A stretch of DNA of 64,000 bases. Source: Chromatiales bacterium (lineage in GTDB: Bacteria > Pseudomonadota > Gammaproteobacteria > Thiohalomonadales > Thiohalomonadaceae). The position numbers and the translations under genes were made by a program. Positions within the stretch are counted from its first letter, which is position 1; each line of letters opens with the position of its first letter. Location: assembly GCA_003251535.1 (NCBI GenBank), contig QKFD01000100.1, positions 57,515 to 121,514 of the forward strand, read 5' to 3'. Under the pieces are notes generated by a model that was given only the letters and a program-made list of their open reading frames with translations, searched no databases and was not told the origin of the DNA. This document shows positions 54,798 to 64,000 of the stretch, piece after piece.

Positions 54798-55853
54798 CTA
54801 CGCGAGCCGCTCCCGGGCGGCATCCAACAGCAGGGTGCACTGTTCATCGGTGCCGATGGTGATGCGCAGATAGTCGCGGATCCGCGGCTGGTTGAAGTGC
54901 CGCACGATGATATTGCGGCTGCGGAGGAAGGTCATCATCTCCTCCGCCGGAATGGGGGGACGGGCCAGGACGAAGTTGGCCGACGAGGGAAGGACGGTGA
55001 AACCCAGCTCCGTCAGGGCCGCGCTGAAGCGTTCGCGGGTTGCCATGATGCGCTGGCAGAGCTGGTGGAAGTAGGTGTGGTCACGCAGGGCGGCGGTGGC
55101 ACCGGCGATGGCCAAGCTCCCGACAGGATAGGAGTTGAAGCTGTCCTTGACCCGCTGTAGGGCATCAATGAGGTGGGGCTGCCCGAGGGCAAAGCCGACG
55201 CGCAAACCCGCCAGGGCACGGGACTTGGATAGGGTTTGGATCACCAACAGATTATCTAACTCCGGGATGAGGCAACTGGCGCTCGTCCCGCCGAAATCGA
55301 TGTAGGCCTCATCCACTACCACTACGGCGTCGGGGTGGTGACGCGCCAGGGTGGCGATCTGCTCCAGGGGCAGCAGGCGGCCGGTGGGGGCGTTGGGGTT
55401 GGGGAAGATAATGCCGCCCGTGGGACCGCGATAGGCATCGATATCGATAGCGAGATCGGCGGTGAGTGGCATCGTCTCATAGTCGATGCCAAAGAGGCGG
55501 CAGTAGACCGGATAGAAAGCGTAGGTGATGTCGGGAAAGCGCAATGGTTGCGGCCGCTTGAGCAGCGCTTGAAAGGTGTGGGCCAATACCTCATCCGAGC
55601 CATTGCCGACAAATACATGGGCCTTGCTGAGCGCGAACTGCTCCGCTATCGCCTCCCGCAAAACCCCGCCATCAGGGGGTGGATAGAGCCGCAGACCGGC
55701 ACCGCTGGCGTGCTGTAGGGCGGCGGCCACCGCGGGGGAGGGCGGATAGGGATTTTCATTGGTGTTGAGCTTGATGACATCGGTCTGTGTCGGCTGTTCG
55801 CCAGGCACATAGGGGCTCAACTGGTGAACGATATCGCTCCAGAGTCTGCTCAT
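54798..55853 (-). CDS. hisC: HisC, histidinol-phosphate aminotransferase
   Basis: A 351-residue PLP fold-type I aminotransferase of normal HisC length. Visible are KLNTNENPYPPSP, GNGSDEVL, FPNPNAPTGRL, VVDEAYIDFG, the PLP lysine in TLSKSRALAGLRVG and the phosphate-binding IRDYLRITIG. It acts in histidine synthesis, and related enzymes accept aromatic substrates. It converges with the isonitrile operon and is divided from it by a strong inverted repeat, so it is probably housekeeping rather than part of the cluster. No other his genes are adjacent. Confidence 0.92.
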   Translation of the reverse strand: MSRLWSDIVHQLSPYVPGEQPTQTDVIKLNTNENPYPPSPAVAAALQHASGAGLRLYPPPDGGVLREAIAEQFALSKAHVFVGNGSDEVLAHTFQALLKRPQPLRFPDITYAFYPVYCRLFGIDYETMPLTADLAIDIDAYRGPTGGIIFPNPNAPTGRLLPLEQIATLARHHPDAVVVVDEAYIDFGGTSASCLIPELDNLLVIQTLSKSRALAGLRVGFALGQPHLIDALQRVKDSFNSYPVGSLAIAGATAALRDHTYFHQLCQRIMATRERFSAALTELGFTVLPSSANFVLARPPIPAEEMMTFLRSRNIIVRHFNQPRIRDYLRITIGTDEQCTLLLDAARERLA

Positions 55854-55969
55854 GGTATCGGCGGTTCGGCGTGGCGGGGTGGTAGGGAGTGGATGGCTAC
55901 TATACCCCAGCGACCTAGCGTTGTCCGCGCACCGGCGCGGGGTGAAATGGCGTGTGGGAGGAGAGGTCG

Positions 55970-56926
55970 GTGCGAGGATCGCGGAGCGCTGGTTTGGGTG
56001 CAGCGAGTGGTGGCATTCAGGCGGTGGGCATCGCCTACGTCGGTGTCATCGCCACCTGGGGCAGCTCACCCCTGGCCATTAAATGGAGTGGTGAAGGGGT
56101 CGGTTTCCTATTTGGGGCCACCGCCCGGGTGGTCTTGGCCTGGCTATTTGCGTGGCTCATCTGCCTGATTATCGGCCTACGGGTGCGCACCGATCGCCCA
56201 GCGCTGATCAACTATTTGATCGGCGGCTTGGGTATCTATGGCACCACCCTGGCCCTCTACTGGGGGGCCCAGTTTGTGCCCTCCGGTTGGGTGGCGGTGC
56301 TGTTGAGCGCAACCCCCTTCGTGAGTGCCCTGTTGGGGCATCTGGTGTTGGCAGAGCGGCTTGGCGGATTTTCCCGCTGGCTCGGGATGGGGATTGCGTT
56401 AAGTGGCATCGTGCTCATATTTCTGCGGGGCTATGCCCTCCATGAGTTGGCCGGTCTCGCCGTTGCTTCGGTGCTACTGGGGACGCTGTTTCACTCGGCC
56501 AGTATGGTCTGGATCAAACGGCTGGACGCCGGGGTGCCGGCCCTGGCGCTGGTGGCCGGCTCTTTGGGGTGTGCTGCGATCCCGCTTCTATTCACCTGGT
56601 CGGGGTTTGACGGCCGCTGGCCGGTGGCCATCTCCCCCAAGACCATGGTCGCCATCCTCTATGCCGCGCTCTTCTCCACCGTGCTGGGATTGGCGCTCTA
56701 TCTCTATGTGTTGCGACGCTTAGGCCCGACCCGGGTGGCGTTTGTGATGTTCGTTACGCCGGTCTTTGCCCTGCTGGTGGGGCACTGGATCAACGGCGAG
56801 GTGATCGATGGGCGCATCTGGTTGGGGGCGGCGCTGGTAATCAGCGGGCTCGGGCTATTCGAGGGTCCGCTCTCGTTTTCATTGGCATCGATTACGGCAG
56901 GGAGGCAGGCCCATGAGTCTGAGTGA
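55970..56926 (+). CDS. EamA/DMT-superfamily permease
   Basis: A 318-residue inner-membrane protein with ten predicted helices in two EamA repeats (YVGVIATWGSSPLAIKW at the first, LFSTVLGLALYLYVLRRLGP in the second). Members export amino acids, metabolites or sugars. The GTG at 55970 follows GGAGGAG and is preferred over one 18 bases earlier. It overlaps the antiporter gene by 14 bases. Substrate unknown; the position two genes beyond the isonitrile operon is worth noting, but hisC lies between. Confidence 0.88.
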   Translation: MRGSRSAGLGAASGGIQAVGIAYVGVIATWGSSPLAIKWSGEGVGFLFGATARVVLAWLFAWLICLIIGLRVRTDRPALINYLIGGLGIYGTTLALYWGAQFVPSGWVAVLLSATPFVSALLGHLVLAERLGGFSRWLGMGIALSGIVLIFLRGYALHELAGLAVASVLLGTLFHSASMVWIKRLDAGVPALALVAGSLGCAAIPLLFTWSGFDGRWPVAISPKTMVAILYAALFSTVLGLALYLYVLRRLGPTRVAFVMFVTPVFALLVGHWINGEVIDGRIWLGAALVISGLGLFEGPLSFSLASITAGRQAHESE

Positions 56927-58109
56927 GATCTATCTATTGGCCATGTTGATCATCTTCGCGGTGCCCTATCTCATCTGGCGCCTGGGCCGTACCGAATACT
57001 ATGCACCGCTGGTGGTGGTGCAGATCGTCTGTGGCATCCTCCTCGGGCCGGGGGTGTTGGGGGCCGCCTATACCGATTTTTACCACTATGTGTTTCGCCC
57101 AGAGGTGATCTTGGCGCTGAACGGTGTCGCCTGGTGGGCGGTGATGCTGTTTGTCTGGATCGCCGGGATTGAGCTGGATCTCGATGATGTCTTCGCCCAC
57201 CGCTTTGATACGGGGGTGACCGCCGGTTTGGCGTTGGGTTCGCCACTGGCCTTTGGCGCCGTAGTGGCGTTCGGGCTCACCTTCTACCCCGGTTGGGTGG
57301 GGGAGAGTGCGGTGGCCTGGCAGTTTGTCTTAGGGGTGGGGATGGCCTGTGCCGTCACTGCACTGCCTATTCTCATCCTCTTCATGGAGAAGCTGGAGGT
57401 ATTTCGGCAGCCCCTGGGGCAGCGCATTCTGCGCTATGCCAGCCTGGACGATGCGGCAATCTGGCTGGTATTGGCGGTGATCCTGATGGATTGGGAGCGC
57501 TTGGGGCGGCAGCTCGGTTTTCTCACCCTCTTCCTCATGGCCATGTTGGCGGTGCGCTGGCTAATGGTGCGCATCCCACCCACCGATCGCTGGTATGTCG
57601 GGCTCATCTGGCTCATTGCCTGTGGTTTGGCGGCGGACTGGGCGGGGCTCCACTTCATGGTGGGGGCCTTCCTCTCCGGTGCCGTGTTAAAGGGAGAGTG
57701 GTTTGAGCAGACGGCACTAGATCGGCTCCGGCAGCACGTGCTGCTGGTGGTGATGCCGGTCTTCTTCCTCAGTACTGGGCTACGTACCGACTGGCAGATG
57801 GGGGGCGGTGCCGTAGTGGTGGTGGCCGCCGGTCTGCTGGTGGCATCGGTGGCCGGCAAGCTGTTGGGGCTGAAGTTGGCTGGGCTGCTGCTAGGGTGGC
57901 GTGAGGGGGAGGCGGAGTTTATCGGCTGGCTGCTGCAAACCAAGGCCCTCATTATGATCATCTTCGCCAACATCCTGCTGGACCGGCAGATCATCACCGA
58001 TGCCACCTTTACCGCCCTGCTGCTGATGGCGGTGGGTAGCACCATGCTGGCGGTGCCGATGGTGACCCCCAAAGTGGCTCGGTTACGGGAGGAGGCGCAG
58101 ACCGGGTAG
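56913..58109 (+). CDS. Cation:proton antiporter (CPA2/Kef-type membrane domain)
   Basis: A 398-residue membrane protein of the sodium/hydrogen exchanger fold with about 12 helices. Family blocks are ILLGPGVLG, WIAGIELDLDDV and YASLDDAAIWL, the last carrying the conserved acidic pair. No TrkA-N or RCK domain follows, so it is a membrane-only version. It overlaps the EamA gene by 14 bases, so both are made together. Whether K+ or Na+ is exchanged is not clear. Confidence 0.88.
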   Translation: MSLSEIYLLAMLIIFAVPYLIWRLGRTEYYAPLVVVQIVCGILLGPGVLGAAYTDFYHYVFRPEVILALNGVAWWAVMLFVWIAGIELDLDDVFAHRFDTGVTAGLALGSPLAFGAVVAFGLTFYPGWVGESAVAWQFVLGVGMACAVTALPILILFMEKLEVFRQPLGQRILRYASLDDAAIWLVLAVILMDWERLGRQLGFLTLFLMAMLAVRWLMVRIPPTDRWYVGLIWLIACGLAADWAGLHFMVGAFLSGAVLKGEWFEQTALDRLRQHVLLVVMPVFFLSTGLRTDWQMGGGAVVVVAAGLLVASVAGKLLGLKLAGLLLGWREGEAEFIGWLLQTKALIMIIFANILLDRQIITDATFTALLLMAVGSTMLAVPMVTPKVARLREEAQTG

Positions 58110-58120
58110 CGCGCCCGAGG

Positions 58121-58840
58121 TTACTCCGGCTGCGCGGTCGGGGTGGTGAACAGCAGGTCCCACACCCCATGGCCCAGGCGGGCGCCGCGGCGCTCAAATT
58201 TGGTCTGTGGCCGGTGGTCGGGACGGGGTACGTAGTCGCCGCTGGGGCTGCGATTGGTGAGGCCAGGGGTGCCGCTTAGCACCGCCAGCATATGCTGGGC
58301 ATAGGGCTCCCAATCGGTGGCGAGGTGGATCGCCCCACCGGGTTTCAGCTTGCGGACCAGCAGCGCCACCAGGGGTGGCTGGATGAGACGACGCTTGTGG
58401 TGGCGTTTCTTGTGCCAAGGATCGGGGAAGAAGATCTGCACTCGATCAAGTGAACCATCGGCCAGCTGGCGCTGGAGTACCTCCACGGCGTCGGTACACA
58501 TCACCCGCAGATTGGTTAAACCGAGCTGCTCTACATGGATCAGTAACCGCCCCACGCCGGGGCGGTGGACCTCGATGCCGAGCCAGTCGTGGTCAGGTTG
58601 GGCGGCCGCCATCTCGGCCAGGGAGTCGCCCATCCCAAAACCGATCTCCAGCACCCGTGGTGCCTCGCGCCCAAACAGGGTGTTGAGGTCGATGGGCTGC
58701 TCCCCCGCCTCCACGCCAAAGCGTGGCCACAACAGCTCTAGGGCGCGGGCCTGGCCCTCGGTCAGGCGCCCCTCGCGGCGGACGAAAGAGCGGATGGTGC
58801 GGCGTGGTGGGGTTGTGGGTTGCTCGGCGTCGGCGGTCAT
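58121..58840 (-). CDS. trmB: TrmB, tRNA (guanine-N7-)-methyltransferase
   Basis: A 239-residue SAM-dependent enzyme methylating G46 of tRNA. It has an N-terminal extension of about 55 residues, [14 protein letters not shown], the SAM motif [11 protein letters not shown], and the signature block [15 protein letters not shown]. thiG lies 48 bases upstream on the same strand; the thiS-thiG-trmB order is common in proteobacteria. Confidence 0.96.
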   Translation of the reverse strand: MTADAEQPTTPPRRTIRSFVRREGRLTEGQARALELLWPRFGVEAGEQPIDLNTLFGREAPRVLEIGFGMGDSLAEMAAAQPDHDWLGIEVHRPGVGRLLIHVEQLGLTNLRVMCTDAVEVLQRQLADGSLDRVQIFFPDPWHKKRHHKRRLIQPPLVALLVRKLKPGGAIHLATDWEPYAQHMLAVLSGTPGLTNRSPSGDYVPRPDHRPQTKFERRGARLGHGVWDLLFTTPTAQPE

Positions 58841-58888
58841 GGGGGGCGGTGGAGGAGGCCGGGCCGTGAGGCCCGGCGGGGGTCATTA

Positions 58889-59677
58889 TCAGAAGAAGGT
58901 GCCGGCGAGGGGGGAGGAGGCGCTGGCGTAGCGCTTACGCGGCATCCGGCCGGCGAGAAACGCCTCGCGGCCCGCCTCAATCGCCTTCTTCATGGCCGAG
59001 GCCATCAAGATGGGGTCCTTGGCCTCGGCGATGGCGGTGTTCATCAACACCCCGCCGCAACCCAGCTCCATGGCGATGGCGGCATCAGAGGCGGTACCAA
59101 CCCCCGCATCCACCAGGATGGGGACCTTGGCGTTCTCGACAATCTCGACGATGTTGTAACGGTTCTGGATCCCGAGCCCGGAGCCGATGGGGGCAGCCAG
59201 CGGCATCACCGCCACGCAGCCCATCTCCTCCAGGCGCTTGGCGATAATGGGGTCGTCGGAGGTGTAGACCATCACCTTGAAGCCATCCTTCACCAAGATC
59301 TCCGCCGCCTCTAGGGTGGCGGTGACATCGGGGTAGAGGGTCTTCTGGTCACCCAACACCTCCAGTTTGACCAGATCGTGGCCATCCAGCAGCTCACGGG
59401 CCAGGCGGCAGGTACGCACGGCGTCGTCCACGGTGTAACAGCCGGCGGTGTTGGGCAGGATGGTATAACGGGTGGGAGGGACGACATCCAGTAGATTGGG
59501 TTCACCCGGGTTCTGGCCGATGTTGGTGCGCCGCACCGCCACCGTCACGATCTCTGCACCGCTCGCCTCAATGGCGACGCGGGTCTCTTCCAGGTCCTTA
59601 TACTTGCCAGTGCCGACGAGTAGGCGGGAGGTGTAACGCTCGCCAGCAATAATGAGCGGATCTTGCCGGTCAGACAT
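58889..59677 (-). CDS. thiG: ThiG, thiazole synthase
   Basis: A 262-residue TIM-barrel enzyme that builds the thiamin thiazole from deoxyxylulose phosphate, dehydroglycine and ThiS thiocarboxylate. The Schiff-base lysine is in LVKLEVLGD, the phosphate-binding loops are PIGSGLGI and [11 protein letters not shown], and LPNTAGCYT is well kept. thiS lies 53 bases upstream, trmB 48 bases downstream. Confidence 0.97.
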   Translation of the reverse strand: MSDRQDPLIIAGERYTSRLLVGTGKYKDLEETRVAIEASGAEIVTVAVRRTNIGQNPGEPNLLDVVPPTRYTILPNTAGCYTVDDAVRTCRLARELLDGHDLVKLEVLGDQKTLYPDVTATLEAAEILVKDGFKVMVYTSDDPIIAKRLEEMGCVAVMPLAAPIGSGLGIQNRYNIVEIVENAKVPILVDAGVGTASDAAIAMELGCGGVLMNTAIAEAKDPILMASAMKKAIEAGREAFLAGRMPRKRYASASSPLAGTFF

Positions 59678-59730
59678 AGCGCATCTCTATATAGAAGGAT
59701 TGGATAGGGTTGCTGCGGGGAGAGCAGGGA

Positions 59731-59949
59731 TTATAGCGGCTGCGAAGGCTGGCCGCCGCCGATGGCATGGACCACCTCGATCTGGTCCCCCGGTGCAAAA
59801 ATGTGTTCTGCGTAGCGGCTGCGGGGGACTATGTCGCGGTTGACCTCCATGGCGATACGCCGGCCCTCCAGGCCCAAGGTCGCCACCAGCTGGGCGGCGG
59901 TGTAGTCGGTGGAGACCTCACGGGCCTCGCCATTGACGTATATGGTCAT
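59731..59949 (-). CDS. thiS: ThiS sulfur carrier protein with a short tail after the di-glycine
   Basis: A 72-residue ubiquitin-fold protein giving sulfur to ThiG. The typical core (MTIYVNGEAREV, RIAMEVNRDIVPRS, GDQIEVVHAIGGG) is complete. Unlike the E. coli protein, which ends exactly in Gly-Gly, it continues with six to seven residues (QPSQPL) after the glycines. ThiS is activated on a C-terminal glycine, so this tail would have to be removed, or tolerated. The preceding codon is also ATG (59952), so the start may be one residue earlier. Confidence 0.9.
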   Translation of the reverse strand: MTIYVNGEAREVSTDYTAAQLVATLGLEGRRIAMEVNRDIVPRSRYAEHIFAPGDQIEVVHAIGGGQPSQPL

Positions 59950-60036
59950 CATGGGGCGAAAGACTAGCGGTTGCCCCACAAGGGCGTCAAACCCGAAAAT
60001 TGTCTCCCTAACATCCCTTTCACAAGTGAACCCACC

Positions 60037-61845
60037 ATGGCACAACCCTCCGCGGATCTCATCTCCCCCTCCGAGGCGGTCACCCTCGATGGGCTGTTCC
60101 GCGCCCGCGTGCGCCACTCCCCCCTGGCCACCGCCTATATCGCCCACAACGGTAACGCCTGGGTGGCCACCAGCTGGGCGCAGATGGGGTGGGAGGTGGC
60201 GCGCTGGCAGGCGGCCTTACAGCGGGAGCGGTTGGCGGCGGGGGAGCGGGTGGGGATCCTGCTGCGCAACGGGCCGGCGTGGGTCCAGTGCGAGCAGGCC
60301 ATCTTGGCCCTCGGCCTGGTGGTGGTACCGCTCTATGTCGAGGATCGGGCAGAGAACAGCGCCTTCATCTTGACCGATGCCAATGTGCGGGTGCTGGTGG
60401 TCCAAGATGAGCGCCACTGGCATCGGCTTGCCGCCGCCATCGATGGCTGCCCCCAGCTCCAGCGGGTGGTGCTACTCAATGGCCTGCCGGAGCTGGAGGA
60501 CCGGATCGCCGTGAGCGCCATCGACTGGTTACCCAAAGAGGCGATGGAGCAGGAGGAGCGGGTGGGGGAGCCGGGGGCGCTGGCCACCATCGTCTACACC
60601 TCTGGCACCATCGGACGGCCGAAGGGGGTGATGCTCTCCCATCGCAACATCCTGGCCGACGCCTGGGCCTGTGCCCGCTTCAGCGAGGGGCTGTTCCACC
60701 GTGCGGATCGCTTCCTCTCCTTTATGCCCCTCTCCCACACCTTTGAGCGCACCGCCGGTTACTACCTGCCCATGATCATCGGCTCGGCCGTCGCCTACGC
60801 CCGCTCGGTGCAGCAGCTCGCCGAGGACCTGCCGATGCTCCAGCCCACGGTGATCGTGGCGGTACCGCGGCTATTTGAGCGGATCTACGCCCGCATCGAG
60901 AAGCAGTTAGCGGGCAAAGGGCGGCTGTCGCGCGCCCTATTTCGTTTGACCCAAGAGGTGGGCTGGCAGCGGTTTGAGGAGAGCCAGGGGCGAGGCACCG
61001 GGTCGTGGCGCCTGATGCTCTGGCCGCTGTTGGATGCCCTGGTGGCGAGTAAGGTCCGCGCCCTGTTTGGCGGTCGGTTGCGCTTTGCCATCAGCGGCGG
61101 GGCGGCCCTCCCGCCGGAGGTGTCGCGTTACTTCATCGGCCTCGGCCTGGAGGTATTGCAGGGCTATGGGCTCACCGAGAGCGCGCCGGTGGTGAGCTGC
61201 AATCTACCGCGGGACAACGACCCCACCACCGTCGGCCGGCCGCTACCGGGGGTGGAGGTGCAGATCGGCGAGGATGACGAACTACTGGTCCGAGGCCCCA
61301 ACGTCATGCTGGGGTACTGGAACGACCACGACGATGCGACACCGGTGATCGATCTCTTCGACTGGCTCCACACCGGCGACCGCGCCCGGTTGGTGGATGG
61401 CCGCATCCAGATCACCGGTCGGAGCAAGGAGATCCTCGTGCTCTCCAACGGTGAGAAGGTTCCACCGGCGGATATTGAGACGGCGGTGGGGCTCGATCCT
61501 TTGGTGGAGTTTGCCGTGGTGGTCGGGGAGGGGCGCGCCTGGCTCGGGATGTTGGTGGCGCTCGACCCGGGGCAGTGGGCGGTACTGGCCGGGGAGTTGG
61601 GGCTTGCCCCCGATGCCGCGGCCAGCCTGACCAATCGCGCCCTGCATCGCCAGCTCTTGGCCCGCTTCAACCAACGGCTCTCCCAATTCCCGGGCTATAC
61701 CCGCATCCGCCGCTTGGTGCTCATCCTCGATCCCTGGACCGTGGAGAACGGGATGCTCACCCCCACCATGAAGCTGCGCCGCCAGCGGGTACAGGAGCGC
61801 TACGCCGATGCCATCGAGCAGCTGTTTGCCAGCCCTGCCCCCTAA
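60037..61845 (+). CDS. Long-chain acyl-CoA synthetase (AMP-forming)
   Basis: A 602-residue adenylating enzyme. Marks in order are the phosphate loop YTSGTIGRPKGV, FMPLSHTFERTAGYY, GYGLTESAPVV, the TGDRARL block and the C-terminal lysine region GRSKEILVLSNGEKV. FERTAGYY and the insertion after it are typical of long-chain FadD15-like enzymes. It should activate fatty acids to acyl-CoA. The ATG at MAQPSAD was chosen over an earlier in-frame ATG. It diverges from thiS across 87 bases and stands alone. Confidence 0.92.
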   Translation: MAQPSADLISPSEAVTLDGLFRARVRHSPLATAYIAHNGNAWVATSWAQMGWEVARWQAALQRERLAAGERVGILLRNGPAWVQCEQAILALGLVVVPLYVEDRAENSAFILTDANVRVLVVQDERHWHRLAAAIDGCPQLQRVVLLNGLPELEDRIAVSAIDWLPKEAMEQEERVGEPGALATIVYTSGTIGRPKGVMLSHRNILADAWACARFSEGLFHRADRFLSFMPLSHTFERTAGYYLPMIIGSAVAYARSVQQLAEDLPMLQPTVIVAVPRLFERIYARIEKQLAGKGRLSRALFRLTQEVGWQRFEESQGRGTGSWRLMLWPLLDALVASKVRALFGGRLRFAISGGAALPPEVSRYFIGLGLEVLQGYGLTESAPVVSCNLPRDNDPTTVGRPLPGVEVQIGEDDELLVRGPNVMLGYWNDHDDATPVIDLFDWLHTGDRARLVDGRIQITGRSKEILVLSNGEKVPPADIETAVGLDPLVEFAVVVGEGRAWLGMLVALDPGQWAVLAGELGLAPDAAASLTNRALHRQLLARFNQRLSQFPGYTRIRRLVLILDPWTVENGMLTPTMKLRRQRVQERYADAIEQLFASPAP

Positions 61846-62147
61846 GGTGCTCCAGGGGGCATAGCGGCGCCGTTGCCTTAGCCAACCTGGCCTATCTGGC
61901 CCCCATCGGGTCACTCGGGTGAGGGGTGGGGCTTTACCGAAATTAACCCTAACTCCCTGGCGACACTGGCATGATGACGGGGGGCGATGAGGCAAATGGG
62001 GCGGGGAAGGTGTCTGTGATAACAGGCACAGTCGCTAACCATCGCATTCAATTCGTAAATACCTCCTGCTAACATGAGCGGTCCGGCACCCCGACTCGGC
62101 CCAGCGCCCGGGCCGCTCCGTGCGTAACCAAGATCGGAACAGATCTC
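61846..62147 (+). other. 302-base gene-free region after the acyl-CoA synthetase
   Basis: No gene is supported. An eight-base-pair stem (61836-61861, arm TGCCCCCT) spans the synthetase stop codon and may act in termination. A second hairpin (62010-62029, GTGTCTGT with ACAGGCAC, one G-U) lies in the AT-richer part that probably holds the promoter of the next gene. Confidence 0.4.
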
Positions 62148-64000
62148 ATGAAGAGTGCCCTCAATCTACATGTCGAACGGCTGGAGAAACCCTCCGCCAT
62201 CTCCTTCGACGTTCGTTCCCAGGCGGTGAAAAACTGGGTCGAGGCGCTGCCGATGGGCCACATCGGCGAGGCGACTCGGCAGATCTACACCGCCTTGCGC
62301 GAGACCAACGGCCTCGAAATCGATCCCAAGCTGCGCTTTGAACTCCTTGAGGCGCTATGGCAACCGGTCCACACCATCCTCCCTGCGCTCTTCCGCCACT
62401 TCTCTGGCAACCAGTTCCCCCTGCCGAAAAAGGCCCAAAAGGTGGCCCAGCTCTCCACAGATCTGCAAGCGGAGCTGCTCCTTGGCTATCGGCTGGCGCT
62501 GGATGGGCGGGATAACTCCTCCTGGTTCGGCCGCAAGGCCCAGAAAAAGCAGAAGGCGACCTGCGCCCACCGGCTCCTTCACTACCTCCAGGGGGTACTG
62601 GAGAACTATCGGATGCTCAACCTGGCCGCCCCCCGGGGTCTGTGGCGCGAGGCCCACCGGGTCTACATCGAAGCGGGCCAGATGGGTTTCCTCGATGACC
62701 CGGTAGAGGTGCCTGGCCAGCAGGCCACCCCCCTCTCCCGGGAGTACAAGCAGATGGTGCTCATCACCCTGCTGCCGGCCCATCTGCTCCGCCCGGAACA
62801 GATGGATCTGGTGCGTCGCTCCATGGGGACCTGGACTACGGACCTGAAGCTCAGTGAGCCCAGCAAGGAGCTGGAGTTGCGGGCCCCCTACTGCGTGCTG
62901 CTGCATATGGATATGCCGCCCCTGGCCAACGATGGCCGCTGTCAACGGCTGCGCAACGAGCGGGCCAGCGCCTTGATGCTGGACCCCTCCCGGATCCGGA
63001 CCCGCATTGAGGGATTACTGGCCAGCAACGCCGCCACGGTACAGGTCGAGGGGGTCTCCCTGGCCGCCGACACCGCCGGGGCACTGCTCCGCAACTGGGG
63101 GGCGCCGCCGGCCCGCACCGAGGTGCGGATCGCCCAGGACCTGCCCGTGGATGTGGCCATTGGCCTCTCCGCCGTGCACTACCTGATGCGCCACCGCAAT
63201 GCCGAGGAGGCCGGTATTCCCACCCTCCACCAGGTGGCGGCCAAACCGGCCCGCTCGCCCAAGCCGCAATCGGCAGAGGCGCAGCCGGCGGCGCCGAGCG
63301 GCAACTCGCTCAACCTCTCCTTCGCCGGCCAGCAAAGCGCGGTGGATAAGCCCAAGATGAGCGTGCGCCAGGGCGAGTTCATCTCCTCCCAAGAGCAGAA
63401 CGATGACGAGACCTGGGCACAGGTCTATGACCAGTCGGTCATCGCCCCGAAAAACTGGACCGAGGTCGGGGAGGAGAAGGCCTATCTGGCCGTGCCGGGC
63501 AAGGTGCTGGATGCCAGCGACAACGGCTACCGCATCGGGATGCCGGTCTCCAAGGTAGAGCAGCTCAAGGTGGGGGACCTCCTGGGGGTGATCGGCCTGG
63601 AGGGGCAGAGTTGGCGGATCGGCTCCACCCGTTGGGTGCGCCAGGAGGGAGATAGGGAGCTGCAAGTGGGGGTGCAGGTCCACATGAGCGACGCCGTGCC
63701 ACTCCAGGTGAAGGTGCGCCATGGTGGCACCGAGAGTGCGCCCCAGCGCTGCCTGCTCGGCTTTGAGGGCAGCGGTTCCGCCCTAATCCTGTTGCCGAGC
63801 CTGCCCGGTATCCATGAGAAGCGGCTCACCCTCACCGATGGCAGCATCGAGGCGGGGTTACGGCTGGGGGAGAAGGTGGCCGGCTCCGCCCTGTTCGAGG
63901 CCTACCGCTTCGAGATCTCCGGCGCCAAGATTGTCGCCGACATGCGCGACTGCCCTGACCAGTTCTACCACATGGTGGAGCGTTTCCTCCCCCCCGATCA
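62148..64000 (+). CDS. Unrecognised large protein, truncated by the window end
   Basis: An uninterrupted frame of at least 617 codons starts at MKSALNLHVERL and runs out of the window. I do not recognise the family. Residues about 1-330 are largely helical with many Leu, Arg and Glu. Residues about 360-420 are a Pro/Ala/Ser/Gln-rich linker (AEAQPAAPSGN). From about 430 a beta-rich part begins (KVLDASDNGYRIGM, LLGVIGLEGQSWRIGS) that reads like a small barrel or PilZ-like fold, but no RxxxR...DxSxxG motif of cyclic di-GMP binding was found. No signal peptide is present, so it should be cytosolic. Codon use matches the neighbours. Confidence 0.75.
   Translation, partial: MKSALNLHVERLEKPSAISFDVRSQAVKNWVEALPMGHIGEATRQIYTALRETNGLEIDPKLRFELLEALWQPVHTILPALFRHFSGNQFPLPKKAQKVAQLSTDLQAELLLGYRLALDGRDNSSWFGRKAQKKQKATCAHRLLHYLQGVLENYRMLNLAAPRGLWREAHRVYIEAGQMGFLDDPVEVPGQQATPLSREYKQMVLITLLPAHLLRPEQMDLVRRSMGTWTTDLKLSEPSKELELRAPYCVLLHMDMPPLANDGRCQRLRNERASALMLDPSRIRTRIEGLLASNAATVQVEGVSLAADTAGALLRNWGAPPARTEVRIAQDLPVDVAIGLSAVHYLMRHRNAEEAGIPTLHQVAAKPARSPKPQSAEAQPAAPSGNSLNLSFAGQQSAVDKPKMSVRQGEFISSQEQNDDETWAQVYDQSVIAPKNWTEVGEEKAYLAVPGKVLDASDNGYRIGMPVSKVEQLKVGDLLGVIGLEGQSWRIGSTRWVRQEGDRELQVGVQVHMSDAVPLQVKVRHGGTESAPQRCLLGFEGSGSALILLPSLPGIHEKRLTLTDGSIEAGLRLGEKVAGSALFEAYRFEISGAKIVADMRDCPDQFYHMVERFLPPD

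Noticed and set aside
54798..55853. hisC as a member of the isonitrile cluster
   Set aside because: It is convergent, separated by a strong inverted repeat, and matches ordinary HisC in length and motifs.

Overview
The window is GC-rich, densely coded chromosomal DNA from a gammaproteobacterium. The lineage call rests on gene content: UbiV, a ubiE-ubiJ-ubiB operon, bioB-bioF-bioH, thiS-thiG-trmB, Kdo kinase and LPS-core glycosyltransferases, AcrAB-type efflux and a FimV-type diguanylate cyclase layout. A Chromatiales-like, facultatively anaerobic organism would fit, but that is inference. I see no prophage, insertion sequence, integrase or CRISPR array.

Layout. 1-6 kb: the end of ubiV, a lipoate ligase-DUF116 fusion and a converging biotin operon. 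6-14 kb: a cNMP-domain protein, DsbA, an acetolactate synthase-like enzyme, an EEP nuclease, a soluble diguanylate cyclase, a papain-like lipoprotein and a flavoprotein. 14.5-19.6 kb: a TetR-regulated RND pump without its own outer-membrane channel. 20-28 kb: a PhnD-type sensor kinase, two DUF697 GTPases and a membrane diguanylate cyclase. 28-33 kb: glutathione reductase, a DUF971 protein and ubiEJB. 33-36 kb: a NYN/cold-shock-like protein, tRNA-Arg(CCG) and a stand-alone nuoB-like gene. 36-41.4 kb: LPS-core genes. 41.6-54.8 kb: an accessory block, described below. 54.8-64 kb: hisC, two transporters, trmB-thiG-thiS, an acyl-CoA synthetase and a truncated unknown gene.

The accessory block is the most interesting part and holds two probable specialised-metabolism systems. 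The first (41.66-45.70 kb) is a multinuclear iron oxidase (MNIO, DUF692) with its DUF2063 partner. Directly upstream lies a 669-residue ferritin-like protein whose C-terminal part carries nine cysteines in 92 residues, in motifs resembling MNIO substrate peptides. The inferred system is a large, structured protein carrying its own modified metal-binding segment. The second (51.1-54.7 kb) is a three-gene operon: a flavin-dependent halogenase, an isonitrile synthase of the PvcA/IsnA family and an Fe(II)/2-oxoglutarate oxygenase of the PvcB/IsnB type. The predicted product is a halogenated aromatic isonitrile. Between them lies a TetR-controlled operon (MMPL/RND permease, LolA-like protein, probable outer-membrane barrel) that could export the product or serve an unrelated lipid-transport role.

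Start codons were chosen by ribosome-binding site, family length and operon overlap, so several genes start inside longer open frames. Nothing here was checked by database search; names rest on recognisable motifs and order.
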